Source of the DNA: a bacterium
Lineage (GTDB): Bacteria; Spirochaetota; Spirochaetia; JABEVK01
Direction of reading: 5' to 3'
NCBI GenBank assembly: GCA_021781625.1
Contig: JAJXWL010000114.1
Coordinates: 1 to 6,572, forward strand
Length of the DNA: 6,572 nt
Shown here: piece by piece, positions 1 to 5,060 of the stretch
How positions within the stretch are numbered: the stretch's first letter is position 1
How the letters are laid out: every line of letters begins with the position of its first letter
Position numbers and translations under genes: made by a program
The notes under the pieces: generated by a model
The model's database searches: none
What the model was told of the DNA's origin: nothing
Seen by the model: the letters and a program-made list of their open reading frames with translations, nothing else

Positions 1-1076
1 GCATTGAGGGCATACACCGGCATACGGGGATTTTCCTTCCAAGCGTTCAAATACGAGTCTAAAGCCCCCTTCCAATTTCCTAACCCCGTTTGGGCGTGAC
101 CATGCAAATTCCAGAGCATATCGTCGTCGGAAAAACGCTGAAGAAGTGGCCCCAAAGCGTCTTTGAGTTCGCTGTAGCGGTTTTGCAAGTAATAAATGTT
201 CGCCTTTTCTTTAAGGGCTAGCTCCCAAGTGGAGTCTTTGAGTAAGATCTCTTCGATGAGCTTGAGAGCCTCGGAGGTTCGGTCTTGGCGAAGTGCGCAT
301 TGGGCCAAAAAGAACAGATCATCCCTGGTGGCGGGGTGATCGACCAACACACGACGCATTTGAATTTCTGCTTCAATAAAACGGCCAAAGCCAAAAAACG
401 ACTGAGCTAAGACCCGCCGCTGGGCCGGGTCAGACAAAATCAAGCGCGTCCAGCGTAGGTATTGGGCTTCCACTTCCAAAGGTCGGGACTCCAAGAAGAA
501 CCTCGACAACGTAAACTCGGCCGATGAGCGATCGCCATAGTTCTGCCCCGCCCAGCCGACCCGACCAGATTCCAAATGGTCATCCGCCACCTCTGCCACC
601 CAAGTCTTATCGACGTAGAACGAAAAGTGCTGACCGTGAACAATGGCGGTCAGATTAAAACTAGGACCAGGAGGTTGGGCCAAACTGGTCCAAGGAATGA
701 GAGGAATGGGGGTTCCGTTAAACACCACATCAAAGCGGATGCGTCCTGTGTTCGAGACTAAAACATAGGCATAATTTTCGTCGTTGGTATAACGGAGAAC
801 CAAACCGACCGCACTACTGCCATTACCAGTGCCAAAGCTAAAATCAGCTTCTAAGACAAGGTCACGGTAGCGGTACCAGGGGTCAACCGTCCAGGCAAAT
901 AACCGGGGACGGACAATCTCCATCCGGGCGGTTCGGCCCAATTCCACTAAAAATCCCGAGCCAGCTTCACCGACAAAGCGGGCTTCTGTGGGGTGAGAAA
1001 ACTTTGCCTCCCATTTTTCTGCCATAAAGGCATCCAGATCAGAGGGGATTTTACGCGAACGGAGCCATCGAAACAT
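1..1076 (-). CDS. LamG-like beta-sandwich plus TPR-repeat protein (3' end outside window)
   Basis: The frame is open from an ATG at 1076 to the left edge (358 complete codons, no stop), so the C-terminus is missing. Residues about 30-200 read as a concanavalin A/LamG-like or DUF1080-like beta-sandwich: alternating strands, the segment VGLVLRYTNDENYAYVLVSN (90-109), FSFYVD (151-156) and GRVGWAGQNYG (171-181), a layout common in glycan-binding sandwich domains. From about residue 215 there are roughly four TPR-like helical pairs (about 215-249, 250-284, 285-317, 318-351), with motifs such as DDMLWNLHGHAQTGLGNWKG. No signal peptide or membrane segment is visible; the N-terminus MFRWLRSRK is basic but is not followed by a hydrophobic core. 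TPRs normally mediate protein-protein contacts. The function is not known, and a cytoplasmic scaffold or sensor is only a guess. The gene is divergent from the UMP kinase gene, and its ATG lacks an SD but follows a perfect -10 box. Confidence 0.8.
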   Translation of the reverse strand, partial: MFRWLRSRKIPSDLDAFMAEKWEAKFSHPTEARFVGEAGSGFLVELGRTARMEIVRPRLFAWTVDPWYRYRDLVLEADFSFGTGNGSSAVGLVLRYTNDENYAYVLVSNTGRIRFDVVFNGTPIPLIPWTSLAQPPGPSFNLTAIVHGQHFSFYVDKTWVAEVADDHLESGRVGWAGQNYGDRSSAEFTLSRFFLESRPLEVEAQYLRWTRLILSDPAQRRVLAQSFFGFGRFIEAEIQMRRVLVDHPATRDDLFFLAQCALRQDRTSEALKLIEEILLKDSTWELALKEKANIYYLQNRYSELKDALGPLLQRFSDDDMLWNLHGHAQTGLGNWKGALDSYLNAWKENPRMPVYALN

Positions 1077-1083
1077 GAGCGGC

Positions 1084-1112
1084 ATTATAGCGGCGTTGAC
1101 TTGACCTGAAAA
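1084..1112 (-). promoter_or_regulatory. Promoter of the LamG-TPR gene, probably giving a leaderless mRNA
   Basis: On the minus strand TTTTCA (1112-1107) is followed by a 17-bp spacer and a perfect TATAAT (1089-1084). Only seven bases separate TATAAT from the ATG at 1076, so the expected transcription start falls on or next to the start codon. There is no AGGAG-like site upstream of the ATG. The -10 is unambiguous and the -35 matches consensus at 4 of 6 positions. Confidence 0.65.
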
Positions 1113-1125
1113 GCCAGCCTACACT
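1096..1125 (+). promoter_or_regulatory. Promoter of the UMP kinase gene
   Basis: TTGACT (1096-1101), an 18-bp spacer and TACACT (1120-1125) form a sigma70-type promoter, with a predicted start near 1132 and a leader of about 28 bases. Its -35 lies in the spacer of the opposite-strand promoter, and that promoter's -35 lies in this spacer, so two polymerases could not occupy both at once. A second TTGACC at 1101-1106 is too close to the -10 to be the -35. Confidence 0.5.
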
Positions 1126-1147
1126 GCCTGACGCGGATTTTTTTGTG

Positions 1148-1154
1148 AAAGGAG
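1148..1154 (+). promoter_or_regulatory. Shine-Dalgarno site that fixes the UMP kinase start
   Basis: AAAGGAG at 1148-1154 sits five bases before the ATG at 1160. The in-frame GTG at 1145 lies upstream of this site and has no SD of its own, so the ATG is the start. Confidence 0.85.
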
Positions 1155-1159
1155 ACCCT

Positions 1160-1855
1160 ATGACCCCCACAACCACGATCGTTTCTCTCGGCGGCTCTCT
1201 TGTCGCCCCAGCCCAGGTGGCCGTGGATTTTCTTCGCCAATTTCGAGACCTCGTCAGGGAATGGTTGGCTGAAGACTCAGCGCGGCGCATCGTCTTGATC
1301 GTGGGCGGCGGGGCTCCGGCTCGACTCTACCAAGACGCATTCAAAGCCCTGGAAACGAACCCTTCCTCCGAAGCTCAAGATTGGATTGGTATTATGGCAA
1401 CCCGGCTCAATGCCCAGCTGGTTAAAGCGGCTTTTGGATCTGACTGTCCCAATGAAGTCGTGACTGACCCCACCGCTCCCTTGGAATGGACGGGCCGCAT
1501 TCTCGTGGCGGCCGGCTGGAAACCCGGCTTTTCGACCGACTTTGACGCGGTAGTCCTTGCCGAACGCTTCCAAGCCGGCACCGTGGTGAACTTATCCAAT
1601 ATTGCCCAGGTATATACGGATGATCCCAAGAAAAACCCCGAGGCCCGCCCCTTGGCGAAAGCCAGCTGGAAAGAGTTTCGCACCATCGTGGGCGAAGAAT
1701 GGGTTCCTGGGAAAAACACCCCCTTTGACCCGATTGCCACCCGACAAGCCGCTCAACTGGGCCTCAAGGTTTGTGTCGCGTCAGGGAGTGACTTGAATAA
1801 CCTTGGAAAAATCTTACGGGATGAACCCTTCTTTGGCACAGTCATCCAACCCTGA
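1160..1855 (+). CDS. pyrH: UMP kinase, archaeal-type PyrH (amino acid kinase family)
   Basis: This 231-residue protein belongs to the amino acid kinase fold. It probably phosphorylates UMP to UDP with ATP in the cytoplasm, an essential step of pyrimidine nucleotide synthesis. Visible motifs are the N-terminal phosphate-binding SLGGSL (9-14), the glycine-rich VGGGAPAR (48-55), GIMATRLNAQL (77-87), GWKPGFSTDFDAVVLA (118-133), the nucleotide-site segment VNLSNIAQVYTDDPKKNPEA (143-162) and the PFDPIA segment (188-193). The ATRLNA motif, the PG-STD motif and the short length resemble the mostly archaeal PyrH subgroup rather than the longer typical bacterial enzyme. The ATG at 1160 is preceded by AAAGGAG. 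The gene is monocistronic, divergent from the LamG-TPR gene and convergent with the CBM9-like gene; no clear terminator follows it. Another amino acid kinase specificity cannot be fully excluded without a search. Confidence 0.82.
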   Translation: MTPTTTIVSLGGSLVAPAQVAVDFLRQFRDLVREWLAEDSARRIVLIVGGGAPARLYQDAFKALETNPSSEAQDWIGIMATRLNAQLVKAAFGSDCPNEVVTDPTAPLEWTGRILVAAGWKPGFSTDFDAVVLAERFQAGTVVNLSNIAQVYTDDPKKNPEARPLAKASWKEFRTIVGEEWVPGKNTPFDPIATRQAAQLGLKVCVASGSDLNNLGKILRDEPFFGTVIQP

Positions 1856-1874
1856 GCACAGACTCTTTCGCCAG

Positions 1875-1911
1875 AAAACGGTAAGGCTTTAAAACGGTAA
1901 GGCTTTAAAAC
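1875..1911. repeat. 16-bp tandem duplication between convergent genes
   Basis: The unit AAAACGGTAAGGCTTT occurs at 1875-1890 and again, identically, at 1891-1906, followed by a partial third copy AAAAC (1907-1911). The stop codon of the minus-strand CBM9-like gene (1907-1905) lies inside it. Perfect identity of the copies suggests a recent slippage duplication. I see no stable hairpin with a T-run here, so it is not a convincing terminator. Confidence 0.9.
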
Positions 1912-2525
1912 TGCAAATCCCCAAAACTTCCGGGGTCTAAAATCCCGGGAGTATCGTCTCGGGGTGCCGCCCACTCGGCTCGCGAGACATGGCCCTGTTT
2001 ATCGATGTCTTGACGGTGAAATTGTACCTTCCAGGTATCCCCTCGGGAGGGGGTGCTTGAAAAATCTTTTTCAAAGGGAATTCGAATTTCCCACGACCAG
2101 CCTGCAGGGAATTGTCCCGTTTTACTGAGTGCGGCTGACTTCCAGGAACGATCTAGATCTGCCTCGGCCAAGGGAGCGTCTTGGTAGGGGGCAGAAAACT
2201 CCGCGAGGGCCCCCACAGGATTCACCAGCCAACCTCGGCACAGTCCACCGTGAGCCAGAGTAACCCCCACATAGTCGTCCAGCTGAACTTTTCCTTTGGG
2301 TTTAGTTTCGCGGGCAAAGAAATAGCTGTCCAACGACCAGAAATGCACATAAAGAAACTTGGCTGACCAGGCCAAGCGCACTTCGGTGGCAACACGCTCG
2401 TAAGTTTTTTCTGGCCAAGGGAAGTGCCATTCGGTCACGGCAGAACATTTAAAAAAAGTTTCGGGCAACATTCCGGCAGAGGGTTCATGATCTCGATCAA
2501 GAAAGCGAGCGGTACAAACTGGCAT
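1905..2525 (-). CDS. CBM9-like carbohydrate-binding domain protein
   Basis: This protein is 206 residues from the ATG at 2525 and consists of one domain resembling family 9 carbohydrate-binding modules (the CBM9-like/DOMON-type beta-sandwich). Supporting features are the aromatic-rich core strands VRLAWSAKFLYVHFWSLDS (49-67), DDYVGVTLA (83-91), WSWEIRIPFEKDF (143-155), DTWKVQFHRQDID (163-175) and the ending FGDLQF, which resembles the usual close of this family. These domains bind sugars or form part of extracellular enzymes, but no signal peptide and no catalytic domain are visible here, so a cytoplasmic role or export by an unseen route remains open. An in-frame GTG at 2561 would add 12 residues, but it has no SD and coincides with the -35 box, so I prefer the ATG. 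The gene is convergent with the UMP kinase gene and divergent from tRNA-Leu. The substrate is unknown. Confidence 0.78.
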   Translation of the reverse strand: MPVCTARFLDRDHEPSAGMLPETFFKCSAVTEWHFPWPEKTYERVATEVRLAWSAKFLYVHFWSLDSYFFARETKPKGKVQLDDYVGVTLAHGGLCRGWLVNPVGALAEFSAPYQDAPLAEADLDRSWKSAALSKTGQFPAGWSWEIRIPFEKDFSSTPSRGDTWKVQFHRQDIDKQGHVSRAEWAAPRDDTPGILDPGSFGDLQF

Positions 2526-2531
2526 ACCCCC

Positions 2532-2561
2532 AGTATAACGAAACCACCCCTGGATTGTCAC
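2532..2561 (-). promoter_or_regulatory. Promoter of the CBM9-like gene, probably leaderless
   Basis: GTGACA (2561-2556), an 18-bp spacer and TATACT (2537-2532) form a near-consensus sigma70 promoter on the minus strand. TATACT is followed by GGGGGT and then the ATG at 2525, so transcription is expected to begin at the start codon. No usable SD can fit between them in the transcript. Confidence 0.65.
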
Positions 2562-2605
2562 TCACACGAAGAGCCGGAGAAGCTGGATCTTTGACAAAAA
2601 GGTGC

Positions 2606-2634
2606 TTGATCTTTGGCGCGTTCTTCTTTATAAA
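2606..2634 (+). promoter_or_regulatory. Promoter of tRNA-Leu
   Basis: TTGATC (2606-2611), a 17-bp spacer and TATAAA (2629-2634) lie directly upstream of the tRNA; the expected start near 2641 leaves about four leader bases. GATCTTTG occurs twice, at 2586-2593 and 2608-2615, 22 bp apart. The upstream copy overlaps an extra TTGACA (2591-2596), which is too far from the -10 to pair with it. Confidence 0.65.
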
Positions 2635-2644
2635 GGACAAATAC

Positions 2645-2727
2645 GCCGGCGTGGCGAAATGGTAGACGCAGTGGACTCAAAATCCACCGGTAGCGATACC
2701 GTGTCGGTTCAACTCCGACCGCCGGTA
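2645..2727 (+). tRNA. tRNA-Leu (anticodon CAA, reads UUG)
   Basis: The full cloverleaf with a long class II variable arm can be folded by eye. The acceptor strand GCCGGCG pairs with CGCCGGT (one G-U at the end), and the D stem is GCG/CGC. The anticodon stem GTGGA/TCCAC encloses the loop CTCAAAA with anticodon CAA at 2678-2680. The variable arm is CGGTA-GCGA-TACCG, and the T arm GTCGG-TTCAACT-CCGAC carries the TTC motif. The discriminator base is A73, as expected for leucine. The 3' CCA is not encoded and must be added after transcription. The gene stands alone with its own promoter and terminator. Confidence 0.96.
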
Positions 2728-2732
2728 AGAAG

Positions 2733-2760
2733 CTGACAGCTAAGCTGTCAGTTTTTTTTT
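2733..2760 (+). terminator. Intrinsic terminator of tRNA-Leu
   Basis: A perfect 8-bp stem CTGACAGC/GCTGTCAG (2733-2740 with 2744-2751) with a TAA loop is followed by nine T residues (2752-2760). It begins five bases after the tRNA and is a textbook Rho-independent terminator. Confidence 0.93.
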
Positions 2761-2801
2761 GCCCTAAGTTATCCCTCAAGTTTTGCCCTAAGTTTTCCCT
2801 C
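2757..2801. repeat. 24-bp-period tandem repeat upstream of the UPF0303 gene
   Basis: TTTTGCCCTAAGTT occurs at 2757-2770 and 2781-2794. Extended to 21 bases (2757-2777 and 2781-2801), the copies differ at one position. The first copy begins in the terminator T-run. It could be a slippage duplication or paired binding sites for a regulator of the next gene; the sequence does not decide between these. Confidence 0.8.
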
Positions 2802-2830
2802 CCCACCCTGTTTCCGGCCGATTCCCGGAG

Positions 2831-2836
2831 TATATT
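2831..2836 (+). promoter_or_regulatory. Possible -10 box of the UPF0303 gene
   Basis: TATATT at 2831-2836 lies 26 bases before the ATG, so transcription would begin near 2843, just before the SD. No good -35 hexamer is present at 16-18 bp spacing (CTGTTT at 2808-2813 is weak), so the promoter is either weak or helped by an activator. Confidence 0.4.
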
Positions 2837-2862
2837 GAGAACTTCGAGGAGAAAAATCCCGC

Positions 2863-3327
2863 ATGGAAACAAACGTAAACTTAGATCAGCTTTTAGACTT
2901 AGAAGTTGAATTGACCCTTACACGCTTTGACGCAGACACTGCCTGGAAATTGGGGCGCTTTCTGGCCGAAAAGGCTAGACGGGAGTCGTTGAAAATCGCC
3001 ATCTTGATCACGCGTTCGGGACAGCGAGCCTTTCAGTTTGACGCGGAAGGGACCTCTCCCGATAACGATGCCTGGTTGGATCGAAAAACGAAAACCGTTT
3101 TACGCTTTGGTCACTCAAGCTACTATATGGGACGAAAGCTGGCTCAAAGCGGCGCCACACCCCAGCAAAAGTATGGGCTTTCTGAAGCCGAATACAGCTT
3201 TCACGGGGGGGCTTTTCCCATTCGGATCAAAAACGCCGGTCTGATTGGAGTGCTAGCCGTTTCAGGGTTGACCCAAGAGGCAGACCACGACCTTGCCGTG
3301 GCCGCCCTCCGAAGTCTGAAGTCTTAA
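2863..3327 (+). CDS. UPF0303 family protein (haem-degrading domain, HbpS/GlcG-like fold)
   Basis: This 154-residue protein matches the UPF0303 family in length and motifs: ILITRSGQRAFQFDAEGTSPDN (47-68), the DNDAWLDRK segment (67-75), the RFGHSSYYMG segment (81-90), FHGGAFPIRI (113-122) and the C-terminal IGVLAVSGLTQEADHDLAV (128-146). Family members have the small alpha/beta fold annotated as haem-degrading (Pfam Haem_degrading), but the biochemical role of UPF0303 proteins is not settled, and the haem label comes from distant relatives. It has no signal peptide or membrane segment. The ATG at 2863 is preceded by GAGGAG (2846-2851) at 11 bases, slightly long but acceptable. The gene appears monocistronic. 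Its TAA is one base away from the converging pheT stop, with no terminator hairpin between them. Confidence 0.88.
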   Translation: METNVNLDQLLDLEVELTLTRFDADTAWKLGRFLAEKARRESLKIAILITRSGQRAFQFDAEGTSPDNDAWLDRKTKTVLRFGHSSYYMGRKLAQSGATPQQKYGLSEAEYSFHGGAFPIRIKNAGLIGVLAVSGLTQEADHDLAVAALRSLKS

Positions 3328-3328
3328 T

Positions 3329-5056
3329 TTAACGGGCTAAGACGTCCAGGTTGAGTTCGCCCAACGTACAGGGAACCCCGGCGTTCCAGTTTTCGAGAAC
3401 TTCGGGGTGAACTTCCCCAAAGACACCCACAAACTCAGCTTGGGGGGCAAATTCCGGTTGGGGGGAACGCTCAATCCAAACTTCTGCGGCTCGACCGGGA
3501 ATGAACCGAGGGTCAGTGGACTCTTTCACCTTGTAGTCTTTCCCGAGGTAGTACAACAGTGCGGCGACACGGCTGTTGATCTGATTAAACCCTTCCTCGG
3601 GAGCCGCAGAAAGCCAGCCCAGACTGTTTGACGTCACACTTCCTTCTCGGTGAGAGGGCTCAAGACGAACGACTTTGCCCACTTCAAAGATATGGTGAGG
3701 GTAAAGAGCATTCCCCGAAACCCCTTCTGCCTCTAACAGGTTCGGCGCGATCGAGTTGCGGACGAACTCATAGTTTTCGGTCATAGGGTTTAGAATTTGT
3801 ACGACTTCATTGCCGGAAATGTTCATGCGTTCAATAAAATCGCGACGGCTTCCCAAGTAGTTGAAAATCATTTCTTGGAACCCCATGCCAATCATGAGGT
3901 CGCGAACACGACGACCGAAAAGCTCAGCATCGGTTAACCGCCCAATGGTTGCGTCGGAGGGACGTTCTGGTTCAAACGAGGCTAAGCCCCTCCCCACGGC
4001 GACATCTTCGGCCACATCCACAGGGTGTAAAAAGTCATTGCGATAAACGGGAGGGATCACGGTCAATTGGCCGTTGCTGTACCGGGAGGAGACGCCCATC
4101 TTGGCTAAGGCTTGTTGAGCTTCTTCACCCACCAGGTTGATCCCCAAAAGTTTATTGATAAAACCGAGTTCGGCTTTGACCTCATCCTGAAAGTAGTAGG
4201 GAAAGGTTACGGTTTTGCCGAAGGGCGTTTCGTCAGGATACTCTACCGTCACGGGAAGAATGGTGTACCCTGCATCCGCCAGGTCACACGCAACAATGGA
4301 CACCGCTAAAGTCAAACTCGGGAGGTCCGTTCCCGTCATTTCTACAAAGAGTTCACGGTCGCCAACTTGAACGGCCCCCAGCTGGGCACTGTTGATGATC
4401 GGAGGAAAAGACAAGACTTCACCCCGGCTGTCCGTTAAAAAAGGGAACTGAGCATAATCTGCCACAAGGGGACCATATTCCACACCTTTGGGGTGTTGCT
4501 TCAAGATTTCACGCAAACTCAGAGTTTTATCGAGACCTAGGGGCTGAAACCGTGTCGTATCCGGGTTAACAGCTTGATAGCGGACCGGGTAATGGATCTG
4601 TTCCGAGCGGTAGACGCCCATCGCGATCGATTTCCGTTTTCGGCCAAAGTTCCAACACAATTTCTCTTGGGTTTGAATCAAGTCATCTAACGTCACAGCA
4701 TCCATCGCGGGACCCCGTAACGCAAACGCCGCCAAATACGGTCGGATTCCGCGCAGAGAGGCCTCCACGACCACGCGGCGCCCCTCATCGGGCAAACTTT
4801 TTCCTTGCCGTGAAAAAAACTCATAGTTCGGCAGCCAACCGGTATAATACGTCCGCAGAGCCCGCCCCGCTCCCGCCGTCGACCACAAGTCTGGACGGTT
4901 GGTGTCGTTGAATTCCAGTTTTAGGACACCGGTTTCGCGATTGACTTCGTCGACCTCACCCTTGATAGCGGGCAACATCTCCGCGAGCTCTTCGACCGAA
5001 GGCTTTAGCGTGGAATAGCGTTCCAGGCCAGTTTGTTTGACTTCAATCTTAGGCAC
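3329..5056 (-). CDS. pheT: Phenylalanyl-tRNA synthetase beta subunit, archaeal/eukaryotic type
   Basis: This 575-residue protein is the beta chain of the (alpha-beta)2 enzyme that charges tRNA-Phe. At about 575 residues it has the archaeal/eukaryotic length, not the roughly 800 of common bacterial PheT, and it lacks the N-terminal tRNA-binding EMAP-like domain. Visible regions: an N-terminal B1-like domain with EFNDTNRPDLWS (48-59) and GRALR (64-68); the B3/B4 editing region with RGIRPYLAAFALRG (102-115), the hallmark WNFGRKRKSIAMGVY (135-149), FPPIINS (217-223) and FVEMTGTD (237-244); the B5 domain with YRNDFLHPVDVAEDVAVGRG (338-357); and the catalytic-like core with LNPMTENYEFVRNS (422-435), FEVGKV (457-462) and FGEVHPEVLENW (546-557). 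The start is GTG, set by AAGGAG (5070-5065) inside the end of pheS. It is the second gene of the pheST operon. Confidence 0.95.
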   Translation of the reverse strand: MPKIEVKQTGLERYSTLKPSVEELAEMLPAIKGEVDEVNRETGVLKLEFNDTNRPDLWSTAGAGRALRTYYTGWLPNYEFFSRQGKSLPDEGRRVVVEASLRGIRPYLAAFALRGPAMDAVTLDDLIQTQEKLCWNFGRKRKSIAMGVYRSEQIHYPVRYQAVNPDTTRFQPLGLDKTLSLREILKQHPKGVEYGPLVADYAQFPFLTDSRGEVLSFPPIINSAQLGAVQVGDRELFVEMTGTDLPSLTLAVSIVACDLADAGYTILPVTVEYPDETPFGKTVTFPYYFQDEVKAELGFINKLLGINLVGEEAQQALAKMGVSSRYSNGQLTVIPPVYRNDFLHPVDVAEDVAVGRGLASFEPERPSDATIGRLTDAELFGRRVRDLMIGMGFQEMIFNYLGSRRDFIERMNISGNEVVQILNPMTENYEFVRNSIAPNLLEAEGVSGNALYPHHIFEVGKVVRLEPSHREGSVTSNSLGWLSAAPEEGFNQINSRVAALLYYLGKDYKVKESTDPRFIPGRAAEVWIERSPQPEFAPQAEFVGVFGEVHPEVLENWNAGVPCTLGELNLDVLAR

Positions 5057-5060
5057 AGCG

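Noticed and set aside
440..643. Minus-strand frame of 67 codons within the LamG-TPR gene
   Set aside because: It lies in another frame of the same strand as a continuous 358-codon coding frame with recognisable domains.
1145..1159. GTG at 1145 as the UMP kinase start
   Set aside because: It would place the strong AAAGGAG inside the coding region; the ATG at 1160 has ideal spacing to it.
1375..1740. Minus-strand open frame of 121 codons inside the UMP kinase gene
   Set aside because: It is antisense to conserved kinase motifs, and its composition is that of a shadow frame.
2526..2561. GTG at 2561 as the CBM9-like start
   Set aside because: No SD precedes it, it overlaps the -35 hexamer, and the 12 added residues do not look like part of the domain.
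2568..2582. GAAGAGCCGGAGAAG as an operator between the CBM9-like and tRNA genes
   Set aside because: Its halves are a mirror repeat, not an inverted repeat, so it lacks the symmetry expected for a dimeric regulator.
2558..2872. Minus-strand open frame of 104 codons across the tRNA region
   Set aside because: It is antisense to tRNA-Leu and its terminator; the segment GVEPTRYRYRWILSPLRLP is the kind of peptide obtained by translating a tRNA gene backwards, and there is no SD.
3285..3301. CCACG/CGTGG hairpin near the end of the UPF0303 gene as a terminator
   Set aside because: The stem is only 5 bp, it lies within coding sequence and no T-run follows.
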